Positions 34,390-43,333 of a stretch of DNA of 64,000 nucleotides are shown here, one piece after another. The position numbers and the translations under genes are program-made. Source of the stretch: Ferrimonas marina. GTDB taxonomy: Bacteria; Pseudomonadota; Gammaproteobacteria; Enterobacterales; Shewanellaceae. Each line of letters begins with the position of its first letter. The first letter of the stretch is position 1. The stretch spans positions 179,604 to 243,603 of the forward strand of contig NZ_FQXG01000005.1 of assembly GCF_900129905.1 (NCBI RefSeq), in the 5' to 3' direction. The notes beneath the pieces were generated by a model. That model saw only the letters and a program-made list of their open reading frames with translations. It was not told where the DNA came from and did not search any database.

Positions 34390-34809
34390 TTAGCAGGGAG
34401 TCATTGCGGGAGGAGCGCGAGAGGTGCCCATTCCCGGCGGCTCAGATAACGGGGCTTCCGAGGAGTGATGAGGATGGAAAGGGATCCTGTACTGAGCCGG
34501 GGGAATGAGCGAAAACGGGCTGGTGACAGCCTGACTGGCCAGCGGGCAAGTCGGTTGCAGCCAATCACTGTCAGCCAGTTCACCAAGGGATGCAGCCGTT
34601 TCAACCTCGGGTAGGAACGAGGGCCGCTGCTCTGCCGGGCGGGTATCGGCACCGGCGTGCAGTGGGCACAGCTGCATCCAGGCGCCCATGCTGCTGGCAT
34701 GGGCATTGAGCACCGGCATCGAGGTGATCAGCCCCCAACACAGCCACACCAGCCCCCAGGCCCAGCCTGGGAGAGAGCGACGCGGGATGAGGGTAATACC
34801 GGATGCCAT
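34390..34809 (-). CDS. DUF2946-like small membrane/periplasmic protein
   Basis: Protein of 139 residues. An N-terminal hydrophobic segment (WAWGLVWLCWGLITSMPVLNA) is followed by QLCPLHAG with candidate Cys/His metal ligands and a Pro-rich His-containing tail (YRIPFHPHHSS). Such DUF2946-type proteins often precede copper receptors. It lies 12 bases after the FKBP gene and 56 before the receptor start, consistent with one operon. The family call is from gene context and general features. Confidence 0.65.
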   Translation of the reverse strand: MASGITLIPRRSLPGWAWGLVWLCWGLITSMPVLNAHASSMGAWMQLCPLHAGADTRPAEQRPSFLPEVETAASLGELADSDWLQPTCPLASQAVTSPFSLIPPAQYRIPFHPHHSSEAPLSEPPGMGTSRAPPAMTPC

Positions 34810-34821
34810 GGTCGTGGGCCC

Positions 34822-35673
34822 TTACTGGATCTGATCCCACATCGAGGGGCTGCGGGTTTGACCGCCCATGCCCCCCATACCACCCATGCCATTCATAAAG
34901 CTCATGCCGCCCTCGGAGTGGTGGCGCTCTTTCGGGCCATGGCCGGCGGCCTTGGCGGCTTCAATGATGGCGTCAGGGTCTAGGATCTCCAGCAGCTCCA
35001 CCTCAAACACCAGGGTGGAGTTGGCGGGGAAGGCCCCCAGGTTGCGCTCGCCGTAAGCCAGCTCGGAGGGGATCACCACCCGGTACTTGGCGCCTTCCGG
35101 CATCAATTGCATCGCTTCGGCCCAGCCGGGGATGGCGCGACCAACGGTGAACATGTTGGGCTCTTTGTCGTAGGTGCTGCCGATCTGGTGGCCCTCCACC
35201 GTCTGGGCGCTGTAGTGCACCTTGACCATGTCCTCGGCGGTGGGCTTATCGCCGCTGCCCGCCTGCAGCACTTCGTACTGCACCCCGGACTCGGTCACGG
35301 TCACGCCGGGCTTGCTGCGGTTCTGGGCCAGGTACGCCTGGCCGGCTTCCAGTGCCGCCTGGGCTTCCTGTTCGGTCTTGGCCAGAGACAGCCGGTGCAG
35401 CTCCAGGGTCAGACCATGCAGCGCCTGGGCCATCGCCTCTTCATCCAGTTGGTTATTGTTGGCCAAAGCATCGGCGAAGCCTTTGACGATGCGCGTTTGA
35501 TCAAATCTCAGCCCCAGGGCCTGATGGCCATCGAGTTGCATCGCCAGGTGCTCACCCAGGGCAGCCCCCATGGTGTACGCCGAACTGTCGCTGTCAAAAG
35601 CCGGCTCGGCTGCCACATGAGCCGACACCATCACCGCCAACGCCACTGAAGACCACTTACATACCGCTTTCAT
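34822..35673 (-). CDS. Periplasmic FKBP-type prolyl isomerase with His/Met-rich tail
   Basis: Protein of 283 residues: signal peptide (to about 22), helical FKBP_N domain (about 30-120) and FKBP catalytic domain (about 140-235: VKVHYSAQTVEGHQIGSTYDK, GWAEAMQLMPEGAKYRVVIPSELAYG). The last 40 residues are unusual: HGPKERHHSEGG then MSFMNGMGGMGGMGGQ, a His and Met/Gly-rich stretch suited to Cu(I)/Cu(II). An FKBP (MccB/SirB) accompanies octahaem sulfite reductases elsewhere. The tail suggests it also handles copper for that enzyme. Confidence 0.88.
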   Translation of the reverse strand: MKAVCKWSSVALAVMVSAHVAAEPAFDSDSSAYTMGAALGEHLAMQLDGHQALGLRFDQTRIVKGFADALANNNQLDEEAMAQALHGLTLELHRLSLAKTEQEAQAALEAGQAYLAQNRSKPGVTVTESGVQYEVLQAGSGDKPTAEDMVKVHYSAQTVEGHQIGSTYDKEPNMFTVGRAIPGWAEAMQLMPEGAKYRVVIPSELAYGERNLGAFPANSTLVFEVELLEILDPDAIIEAAKAAGHGPKERHHSEGGMSFMNGMGGMGGMGGQTRSPSMWDQIQ

Positions 35674-35732
35674 AATTATTCCTACTCGTTTGTCACTCTA
35701 GAGGCAGGGCCCAGCATGGGCCGACCGCTGTC

Positions 35733-36203
35733 TTATTGATTCTGTTTGCTGGCCAGTTTTTCGTCGTTCTCGTAGGGGTAGCCATCCCGGCGCCAGTTAT
35801 AGATGCCATCGGGCATCAGCTTGATGTTGGTGTAACCCATTTCCCATACCGCTTCGGCGGCGTAATCACTGGCCAGGCACATGCGGTTGGCGCAGTAGAA
35901 CACCATCAGCTGCTCTTTATCCTCCGGCAGCAGCGCTTGCCAATCCGCTACGTTGAAGAAGACAGCACCGGGGACGCGACCGTCTTCCCACAGCTCCGGG
36001 GTGTTGACGTCAAAGAACAGGGCATCACCTTGCTGCCAGATCCCATGGGCCTCGCGCAGGCTGATCTTCTCCGGCTTTGTGGCGTACTTGGCTTCCAGTT
36101 GAGCCAGCAACTCCGCCTTGGAGGGTGTGCGGGGTGCCTCGGTGGCGTTGACCATGGTGGGCAACACCACCGAGGCCAGCATCAGGAATACTCGTGTTTT
36201 CAT
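35733..36203 (-). CDS. Periplasmic rhodanese-like protein
   Basis: Protein of 156 residues from ATG 36203 with a signal peptide ending VNA. Rhodanese domain with active-site loop FYCANRMCLAS (one catalytic Cys in CANRMC) and the upstream FDVNTPELWEDGRVPGAVFF. It could transfer sulfane sulfur in the periplasm, for example from thiosulfate, which would release sulfite for the reductase encoded 49 bases upstream. Same strand as sirA, probably cotranscribed. Confidence 0.88.
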   Translation of the reverse strand: MKTRVFLMLASVVLPTMVNATEAPRTPSKAELLAQLEAKYATKPEKISLREAHGIWQQGDALFFDVNTPELWEDGRVPGAVFFNVADWQALLPEDKEQLMVFYCANRMCLASDYAAEAVWEMGYTNIKLMPDGIYNWRRDGYPYENDEKLASKQNQ

Positions 36204-36251
36204 GTTTCCTCCCAGAAAGGGGGCCCACCCGTAGGCGGGCCCCACTGCGAC

Positions 36252-38225
36252 TTACAGCTTCATCAAGGCTGCAGCCTCATCGACGTACACCACCGCTTCG
36301 TCCATCAGACGCTGGGTGTAGCGGGCACCGTGAGCACCCCAGGCACCGTCCTTCTCCACCTTGTCAGCGATGTCACGCGCCTGGCGGGCCAGGCCGAGGA
36401 TCTTCGCTTTCTCGGAGTTGGTCAGGTTGGCTTTGCCGATCTTGTTGTCGATCTGCTTGAGGGTGTTGCGAACGTGGTCATAGCCGTCTTTCACCGGGGT
36501 CTGCCACTTCATCACGCGCTCATACACCTGCTCCTGGTTCTCGAAGTGCAGGGACTTGGGCAGCTTGGACTGCACCGGCGAGTGACAACCGCCACCGTCC
36601 AGTACCGAGGCATCGGCAAAGGCGGTACGACCACAGGACCACATCAGGTCGAGGTAGTTGTTGTTGTTGTCATCGCGGGCGATGGTCCAGCCCTTCACGG
36701 TGTTCTCGCGCGGCTCACCTTCCGGCGGATTCAGGGTCTTGGCGTCCTTGTCGACCTTGATGTTCCAGATGTGGGAGGCACGCACGTTGTCGAAGCCTGC
36801 CTGATCCGGGAACTGGATGGTGGCGAAGTTCTCACAGGAACCCAGGTTGGGCATGTGACAACCACGGCAGCCGCCCGCCTGGTGCTTGCCGGAGTTGGCG
36901 TAGAATTCCGCTTGGACGCTGTGGCAGTCCTCACAGGTTTTCTTCATGCCGGCGTAAGTGACGTTGGAGGTCCAGTCGTTCTTGGTCACTTCGTGCGGAT
37001 CGTGACAGGTAGTACAACGCATCCCTTTGCTGTAGTGCTCAGAGAAGTACATCTGCGACCCTTCGGTACCGCAAGAGGGGCAAGAGGACTTGAAGTAGGA
37101 GTTGAACGGATTACGCTCGTCGCGCTCCTGGGCCACTTCGTTCCAAACGAAACGCTGGTGACAACGCTCACAGTTGGAAGGCATGCCGCCGCCGTTACCA
37201 TCGACCATGTGGCCGCCGGCACCGTGGCACTCCTCACAGGAGATCCCGCGGGAGATGGTGGCGTCCTGCAGCTTCTTGGCATCGCCCAGGGCATCAAAGA
37301 ACTCGTCCTTGTTGGCGAAGTTGAACTTCATGGTGTGGCACACCTCGCAGTAGGAGGAGGCGGGCTGGAACATGAACTTGTTCTCGAAGTTGGAGCCGTA
37401 GGAGGTCACACCCCAAACGTCAGAGCCGGTGGTGCCCTTCTTGGCGAACTCCTCGATGGTGGTGGGGAAGCCTTCCACGTAAGAGGCGATCTGCTTCGCT
37501 ACTTCCGGGGTGATGCTTTCCGCCCAGCCACGGGAGAACTGGTTGGTACCGGCGACGATGGTACCTGTGCCTTCCGACAGCAGACCATCACGCACGTGGT
37601 AGGTACCACGCACCAGGTAGGCATCCAGGAAGCCGTACTTGGTCCGGGGGGTACCGATCACCGCGTACACCGCATCGGCGGTCACCCCTTCCGGCAGGAT
37701 GGAGGCAGGCCCCACTTCCGGGAATACCGGTGAGTTCAGATCTTCCAGACCAAACTTCTCGATCTCCACCATCTCATCGGGGAAGCGCAAGGTGTTGGCG
37801 TGACGGGAGCGAGTCCACTTCTCGTACTGAGCCGGGTGACACTCACCACAGGTTTTCGGCCCCACGTACTTGTTGGGGAAATCCAGGAAGGTTTCCTTGC
37901 CCAAGCGGTAGGTAACCGCGGCACGGTCGAGCTCCGGGTGGCGCTCGGCGTAGACATCGGCACTGCGGAAATCGATAAACTCCTCCTGGCGATCGCTCAG
38001 GTGGATGTTACCGATCAAGCGGCCCTCTTTTTCGTACTGGAACACCGGGTGATTCTCGAGCAGGAACTCCCAATATTCCTTCTCGTACACCACGTTCTCG
38101 AGCAGGTCCCGTGGGGGCTGCTCTGAGATGTTCTTCGCATCGGTGTTGGCCACAGCGGGCGCACCAGCGAACAGCGCTCCGGCCACCATTAGGCTGGTTA
38201 CGGAGCTGATTAGTTTTTTCATCAT
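36252..38225 (-). CDS. sirA: Octahaem c sulfite reductase (SirA/MccA)
   Basis: Periplasmic enzyme of 657 residues with a signal peptide (to VAN at 27) that reduces sulfite to sulfide. Seven CXXCH sites start at Cys126, 293, 330, 352, 404, 431 and 453. The eighth haem site is CX15CH (Cys531 to Cys547-His548), the hallmark of MccA/SirA. Known MccA has a haem-copper active site with two Cys bound to Cu(I); here the only free Cys are C382/C385 (CPSC) and C464 (GSCENF), the likely copper ligands. First gene of the run with rhodanese and FKBP. A CRP-like site lies 110 bases upstream. ATG at 38222 is an alternative start. Confidence 0.93.
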   Translation of the reverse strand: MMKKLISSVTSLMVAGALFAGAPAVANTDAKNISEQPPRDLLENVVYEKEYWEFLLENHPVFQYEKEGRLIGNIHLSDRQEEFIDFRSADVYAERHPELDRAAVTYRLGKETFLDFPNKYVGPKTCGECHPAQYEKWTRSRHANTLRFPDEMVEIEKFGLEDLNSPVFPEVGPASILPEGVTADAVYAVIGTPRTKYGFLDAYLVRGTYHVRDGLLSEGTGTIVAGTNQFSRGWAESITPEVAKQIASYVEGFPTTIEEFAKKGTTGSDVWGVTSYGSNFENKFMFQPASSYCEVCHTMKFNFANKDEFFDALGDAKKLQDATISRGISCEECHGAGGHMVDGNGGGMPSNCERCHQRFVWNEVAQERDERNPFNSYFKSSCPSCGTEGSQMYFSEHYSKGMRCTTCHDPHEVTKNDWTSNVTYAGMKKTCEDCHSVQAEFYANSGKHQAGGCRGCHMPNLGSCENFATIQFPDQAGFDNVRASHIWNIKVDKDAKTLNPPEGEPRENTVKGWTIARDDNNNNYLDLMWSCGRTAFADASVLDGGGCHSPVQSKLPKSLHFENQEQVYERVMKWQTPVKDGYDHVRNTLKQIDNKIGKANLTNSEKAKILGLARQARDIADKVEKDGAWGAHGARYTQRLMDEAVVYVDEAAALMKL

Positions 38226-38335
38226 CTATCCCTCATAGTTTTTTCACTACAGTTCATCTCATCGGTTTTAAGTGATGGGCCTCCTTGGCGGGAGATAACT
38301 GCAGGGCCACTATCAAAGGGAACAAGCCAATATTT

Positions 38336-38351
38336 TGTGATCTAAATCACG
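38336..38351 (-). promoter_or_regulatory. CRP-type binding site upstream of sirA
   Basis: TGTGA-TCTAAA-TCACG differs by one base from the CRP consensus TGTGA-N6-TCACA. It lies in the AT-rich 290-base gap between sirA and the thioredoxin gene. In Shewanella-type bacteria CRP activates anaerobic respiration genes, so activation of sirA is likely. Confidence 0.7.
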
Positions 38352-38516
38352 CACCACTGGCTAATGATATAAATGAAAATAAATAAAAGAGCAGGAGTGA
38401 GGCGGGGCTCAAAAGAGGCTATGCGGGTATAAAACTTATTACTCTAGATATTCATCAGCCAGTATTCTGCGTTGAAGCAAACGGGCTCGCTGATAACAAT
38501 TACAAGAAGGGTAAAG

Positions 38517-38981
38517 TTAAGGCTGAGACTGCAGGTATTGCTGAACCTCTTGCAGGTGCAATATGAGCTGCTCCGCGCTGGGCTCCTGCGCCATCCTCGC
38601 GGCGCGCACCTCTTGGCCCTGGGCATCAAAGAACAGCAGTGTCGGCAGGCCAATCAGCTCCAGACTATCAAACAGCTCGGTTTGCTCTGTCTCCATGGCG
38701 GTGAGATCGGCCACTACCAGGGTGTAGGGCTGCAGCGCCTGCTGTACCTGGGCTTGAGGCAATACCTCCTGCTTGATGCGGACACAACTGGAGCACCAGT
38801 CTGCGTACATATCCAGCACCACCGGCTGCCCCGCAGGCTGCTGCCACAGCGCTTGCCATTGAGCCAGGCTGTCGATCACCAAGGTTGCATCTGAGTTGTG
38901 CGCCGTTTCCGACGCCACGGCTGGAACGGAAGCAGCCAGTGCCAGAACCGAGGCTAGGTACAAGGGTGTTGCCTTACTCAT
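38517..38981 (-). CDS. Secreted thioredoxin-like protein
   Basis: Protein of 154 residues with a signal peptide ending VAS. Thioredoxin fold of the DsbD-gamma/TlpA kind: LDMYADWCSSCVRIK contains CSSC, and LPTLLFFDAQG supplies the cis-Pro. It likely reduces cysteines of apocytochrome or the copper site before cofactor insertion, opposite in function to the DsbA-like protein nearby. Upstream of sirA on the same strand, divergent from the membrane regulator. Confidence 0.88.
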   Translation of the reverse strand: MSKATPLYLASVLALAASVPAVASETAHNSDATLVIDSLAQWQALWQQPAGQPVVLDMYADWCSSCVRIKQEVLPQAQVQQALQPYTLVVADLTAMETEQTELFDSLELIGLPTLLFFDAQGQEVRAARMAQEPSAEQLILHLQEVQQYLQSQP

Positions 38982-39291
38982 CAGTACGCCCTTCTTATAT
39001 ATTGTGCACGTCCGCTTAAGCTTCGATTTGAAGCCATCTGACCATAATGAAACAACACCAAATGGAAGGTAAATAAAAAGCGAGTAATTCCATCCACAAA
39101 ATCGAATCTACCAAGAGAGAAAATTGAACCACAGACAGGAGGCGGATTCCAGATTTTTCAGCATCAGGGTAAAGTTCTTTTTCCTGCCGTGACCGCCCCG
39201 GTTTATTAGATTAGATTGCCTATAAAATCTTATGACATAAATGAACTTTTATTTCATAAAACACCCTGCGGCGGCCGGCCAGGAGCATGAC

Positions 39292-40614
39292 ATGATCCAG
39301 TTAACTGAAGAGATCCAGCTGGACCTGCAAGGCTTTTACTTACACACCCCCGAACAATCGGTGCAGCTCACCAGCGCCGAGGCGGCGGTGCTGCACCACC
39401 TATACCAGCATGAGGGTGAGATCTGCGATAAGAACGCACTGCTGGACGCCGGCTGGCCGGATCGGATTGTTGCTACCTCCTCGCTGGTGCAATGCATCTG
39501 CACTCTGCGTAAAAAGCTGGAGGTGTGCCCGCAGCTGAGCCTGCAAACCATCCCGCGCAAAGGCTATCGCCTCAACCTGATGATGGCGGAGCCGGAGCAC
39601 CCCGAGCGCTTGGTCGCCGCCTCTTCGTCCTCCGCGTTCAGCGCCAGCTTGGCTTCATCAGCTAACTCGTCAACTCAGGCGGCAGCTTCACGCCGCAGCT
39701 TCTCCGCCCTAAAGTACGCCACCCTGGCCTTGATAGCCGCTGTGTTGGTGCTGCTTTTTCTGATGCGCCCCGGGCTGCCGGCCGATGCCGACCTGCTGCG
39801 CTGGAATCATCAGCAGGAACATCAACTCACTATCGGTCAACAAAAGGGGCCGCTGTCGGTGTTCAGCAGCGAACAGCACGACAACCAGCCTTGGCAGCAG
39901 CACTTTGTAGACAGTGACTGGGATGGCTATCGCATCCTCGACTTCACCGCCTTTGGCCTGCGCTCTGACCTGGGCGACAGCATGGCGCTGTGCCCCAACT
40001 CACAGCAGAACCACTGCCTGGGCCAGGGTCTGATTAACCTGGTGTTCCCCAAGGAACAGCCACAAACCCTGAATATGCCCAGCTTCCTTGAACTGGCTAA
40101 AACCATGGAGCTGCGCCACCAGTTCAACCGCATCAATCTGCCGGAAAACCTGCCGGAGTTCTTCGCCGAGGATGTTCAGCTGTACGAGGAGATCTACCAG
40201 GCGGACGTGTACTTCCCGGACCATCGTCGCTTACTGATCCGCGCCGACATCACCCTGTCACTGGTGTTTGCCGACGCTGGTCACGGCATATTCAGCGCCA
40301 CCTTGTGCCTGACCGATGAAGACTGCATCACCACACCCATCAAGTACCGCATCGATGGCGAGTTCCGCCGCTACCAGGATGCCAAGGCGGGCCATCAGGT
40401 GGAGCTGTTTGAGGTGTTTAACCTTGAAACGGCGCTGGAACGGCCCGAACGAGTTACCGAGGGTACCCTGCCCTTTTATCGTGCGCTCAAACGCCACAGT
40501 GTGAATACCGAGAGCTTGCTGCTGTATCGCCTCAACACCGACAGCAATAGCGCCCTATGGGCACTGGATCAGGACTTCCTGTTCTGGGCCAAGCGCTCGC
40601 GACTGCCGCTGTAA
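39292..40614 (+). CDS. Membrane-anchored winged-helix regulator (ToxR/CadC-type)
   Basis: Protein of 440 residues. ATG 39292 has AGGAG six bases upstream; 17 in-frame codons before it are not preferred. The OmpR-type DNA-binding domain (about 4-92) includes VQLTSAEAAVLHHLYQHEGEIC and LRKKLEVCPQLSLQTIPRKGYRL. One membrane helix (about 140-160: YATLALIAAVLVLLFLM) is followed by a periplasmic domain of about 280 residues with paired Cys (CPNSQQNHC, CLTDEDC). It can sense periplasmic conditions directly. Divergent from thioredoxin and next to sirA, so it may control this cluster. Confidence 0.85.
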   Translation: MIQLTEEIQLDLQGFYLHTPEQSVQLTSAEAAVLHHLYQHEGEICDKNALLDAGWPDRIVATSSLVQCICTLRKKLEVCPQLSLQTIPRKGYRLNLMMAEPEHPERLVAASSSSAFSASLASSANSSTQAAASRRSFSALKYATLALIAAVLVLLFLMRPGLPADADLLRWNHQQEHQLTIGQQKGPLSVFSSEQHDNQPWQQHFVDSDWDGYRILDFTAFGLRSDLGDSMALCPNSQQNHCLGQGLINLVFPKEQPQTLNMPSFLELAKTMELRHQFNRINLPENLPEFFAEDVQLYEEIYQADVYFPDHRRLLIRADITLSLVFADAGHGIFSATLCLTDEDCITTPIKYRIDGEFRRYQDAKAGHQVELFEVFNLETALERPERVTEGTLPFYRALKRHSVNTESLLLYRLNTDSNSALWALDQDFLFWAKRSRLPL

Positions 40615-40627
40615 CTCTCAATCAATG

Positions 40628-40660
40628 AGGGGCTTAGGCCAGAGTTGGCCCAAGCCCTTT
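40628..40660 (+). terminator. Rho-independent terminator
   Basis: GGGCTTAGGCCA / TGGCCCAAGCCC stem (one mismatch), loop GAGT, followed by TTTA after the regulator stop. Confidence 0.8.
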
Positions 40661-41104
40661 ATCCCTATCGAGCCTAAAAGGGCCACATAGATCACACCCT
40701 CAGCACCGCCGCAATCACTGAACCCCGCTTGACGGAAAGTGACCTATGCGCCGCTACTACCGGGCCTTAGAGTGCGCCCTGCTACTGTCACACGCACCGC
40801 TTCGGGCCTCACCCGTAGTGACTTCCTGGCATACGCAACGATCTGTCCGGAGCACCCAAGAACCCTCTGGTTGGATCGCCTTTCGCTTCATGGACAAAGC
40901 ACCTTTTGGGTAAGCACTGCCAACGCTATCAAGGCGCTCTTCACTCTAGCAGGGTACGAGGTACGCAATGCCCGAGAGCGCCCTATTGCCCAGCGGCCGA
41001 ACGGGGCCCTACCACCCCAAAGCGAGACCTATCGAACGGCCAAGCGCCATGGACGGCGTTTCTTTTTTTCGGGGCTCTCACGTCATGCAACTGCTCATAC
41101 GGGC
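40661..41104. other. Intergenic stretch without a recognisable gene
   Basis: About 440 bases between the regulator terminator and the small CWC gene. Several short open frames cross it on the plus strand, but none has a ribosome site plus a family-like protein. A T-run (TTTCTTTTTTTC) lies at 41060-41072. It may hold an RNA or a decayed repeat, but no specific structure could be assigned. Confidence 0.5.
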
Positions 41105-41341
41105 TCAGTTACCCTCCCCTGCCCGCTTGGCCTGCGCCACCCCCTTCGCTAGCTCAGATGCCAAGCAATCCGGACACAGACACCCCGCCTGCACCGCCTC
41201 CGTCGTCAACGGCATCGACTTGGGCAGCGACATGCACCAGCAGCTCTCATCGCTACTGCACGAGAACGCCGCGCCACAACGCGGACAGGTTTTGCTGGAT
41301 ACTGAGGTATTGGAAGAGCTAGGGGTAGGAGTTGATGACAT
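41105..41341 (-). CDS. Cysteine-rich CWC-family small protein
   Basis: Protein of 78 residues. The spacing CPRCGAAFSCSSDESCWC...LP...CLCPDCL fits the CWC family of small zinc-ribbon-like proteins of unknown function. The ATG at 41341 is preferred on length; a start 27 codons earlier is possible. Ordinary chromosomal gene at the left edge of the defence region. Confidence 0.8.
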   Translation of the reverse strand: MSSTPTPSSSNTSVSSKTCPRCGAAFSCSSDESCWCMSLPKSMPLTTEAVQAGCLCPDCLASELAKGVAQAKRAGEGN

Positions 41342-41557
41342 AGAGGCAAAGGGCAATGGCTGAGCAGTCTCGCCACTGTAGCGGCTGGAGGAAGAAACGA
41401 CAAAGCTACCGGCACTCAACAACCAAGATAACTAACAGGCTTCTTAACACCGCCTGCATAAATGCGGCATCGCTAATGGTAATCAGCCGTTTCCCATGGG
41501 AACATCTAGGCGTTCAAAAAAGCAACGCCAAAGATTCCAAGAGAAAGAAGTGCACAG

Positions 41558-43285
41558 ATGACGGACCGTTCTGATCCCACAAGCTTGTTCTACGAACAAA
41601 ACGCCGAGCAACTCAGCGAACAGTATCGCTCGGTGGAGTTTGATCAGGTCCATCAGGGCTGGCGATCCGCTCTGAGCGCAGCGCTTGGTAAAGACAACTG
41701 CCGCATCTTGGATGTGGGCGCCGGCTGCGGCCGCGATGCACGCAATTTGGCGCTGATGGGAGCAGAAGTTGTGGCGGCTGAGCCCTGCAAAGCTCTGGCG
41801 GATCTGGGTAGAAGCTTCACCAAAGGCTTGGCCGTAAAGTGGATAGATGACGCGCTTCCCGCTCTCAATAAGGTGAGTGCTCAAGAGCAATGTTTTGACC
41901 TTATCCTGCTCAGCGCCGTCTGGATGCATCTTGCCCCCTCAGAACGCCCTCGCGCACTGCGTAAGCTGTCCAATCTGCTCAAGCCAGGTGGTTCGATCGT
42001 CGTTACCCTGAGACACGGCCAATCCCCTGACCAAAGACAGATGCACCCGGTCAGCCTGGATGAGCTCAAGAAGCTCGGCCGTGGCTTGGGCTTGTCACTT
42101 GTCAGTTCGACCAGCTCTGACGCGGATAAGCTGGGGCGCAATGAGGTGCACTGGCAAACGGCGGTGCTACAACTGCCCGATGAAGGCACTGGGGCGTTTC
42201 CCCTGCTTCGCCACATCGCCATCAACGACAACAAATCTTCGTCCTACAAGCTGGCGCTGCTGCGAGTGCTACTGCGTATTGCCGACGGCCACCCTGGTGC
42301 AGCCGTGCGCGATGGCAGTGACACCATCAAGCTTCCAATGGGGCTGGTGGCGCTCTATTGGTGCCGACAGTTCAAGCAAGCCATCGACCACTACCAGGTA
42401 AGGCAAAACGCCAACCCCAATGCAGGGCTGGGGTTTATCAAACCCAATGGCTGGCAGATGCTCACCAACCGCTCAGCTGATGATTACGCCATTGGTAACG
42501 GCTTTATCGGCGAAGATGCCAGGGCACTCTATCGAACGCTATCGCATTCCGCTCAAACCATCCGTGATATGCCTTGCCGCTACATCACCCTGCCTAATGA
42601 GGCGAACCGACAGGTGTTTGAGGTGGAGTCTCGCTCAGTTAGAGCTAGCGATACCCTTTTCCTGGATTTCGATAGCCTGAGTCGCTGGGGTGATTTCATT
42701 CTCCCGGAATCGGTGTGGCTGGCGCTCTCTCGCTATGCCTGCTGGATTGAGCCTGTGCTGATCAACGAATGGATCAGTGTGGTGCAAGGCTACAAAGGCA
42801 ATGAGCATCTGTCCTCGCAACAACTGCACCAGAGCCTGGTGTGGGCCGAGCCCAACCGGCAAACCGCCTTCGTTCGAGAAAGAGTGAAAACATTGCTGGA
42901 CCAAGGTGAACAGGTGAACTGCATCTGGAAGCACCGCAAGTTGCCAACCAGCTACGACATCGACCACTGCTTCCCATTCGCTCGTTGGCCCAATAACGAT
43001 CTTTGGAACCTGTGCCCCAGTGGCGACAGCATCAATCGACAAAAGGGCGACAAACTGCCGTCAGTCGCTCGACTGGCGGAATCCAAAGACTGGATTCAAG
43101 GATGGTGGCAACAAGCTTGGCTGAATGACCCTGACTCAGACGCTATACAGAGACGCTTCTTTGCCGAAGCCAACCTCGCGCTGCCCGGCCTTAACCGAGA
43201 CAACCAATCGGTAAGTGACGTGTTCGAAGCGATGCAATTGCAGCGCACTCGCCTTAGAGAGATGCAACAACTGTTGGAGTGGTAG
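41558..43285 (+). CDS. Class I SAM methyltransferase fused to HNH endonuclease
   Basis: Protein of 575 residues. N-terminal methyltransferase (about 20-200) has SAM motif I RILDVGAGCGRDARN (49-63) and a post-motif LKPGGSIVVTLRHG. It lacks the DPPY/NPPY motif of DNA amino-methyltransferases, so DNA may not be its target. A middle region (about 210-440) has no known motif. The C-terminal HNH nuclease reads YDIDHCFPF (Asp469-His470), then NLCP and SINRQKGDKLP. Fusions like this occur in defence neighbourhoods. It is followed at 120 bases by a controller protein and a nuclease-helicase on the same strand, so it is probably part of one system. Confidence 0.87.
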   Translation: MTDRSDPTSLFYEQNAEQLSEQYRSVEFDQVHQGWRSALSAALGKDNCRILDVGAGCGRDARNLALMGAEVVAAEPCKALADLGRSFTKGLAVKWIDDALPALNKVSAQEQCFDLILLSAVWMHLAPSERPRALRKLSNLLKPGGSIVVTLRHGQSPDQRQMHPVSLDELKKLGRGLGLSLVSSTSSDADKLGRNEVHWQTAVLQLPDEGTGAFPLLRHIAINDNKSSSYKLALLRVLLRIADGHPGAAVRDGSDTIKLPMGLVALYWCRQFKQAIDHYQVRQNANPNAGLGFIKPNGWQMLTNRSADDYAIGNGFIGEDARALYRTLSHSAQTIRDMPCRYITLPNEANRQVFEVESRSVRASDTLFLDFDSLSRWGDFILPESVWLALSRYACWIEPVLINEWISVVQGYKGNEHLSSQQLHQSLVWAEPNRQTAFVRERVKTLLDQGEQVNCIWKHRKLPTSYDIDHCFPFARWPNNDLWNLCPSGDSINRQKGDKLPSVARLAESKDWIQGWWQQAWLNDPDSDAIQRRFFAEANLALPGLNRDNQSVSDVFEAMQLQRTRLREMQQLLEW

Positions 43286-43333
43286 CAACCGATTTAGCAT
43301 ACACAATCGACCTGATTCGTCATCTAGAAATGT

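Noticed and set aside
40739-41363. Several overlapping short frames after the membrane regulator
   Set aside because: Frames overlap each other, have no ribosome sites and biased low-complexity translations; only the CWC gene on the minus strand has a family pattern.
41558-43285. Classical DNA methyltransferase of a type II restriction system
   Set aside because: SAM motif I is present but there is no DPPY/NPPY or PCQ catalytic motif, so DNA methylation cannot be asserted.
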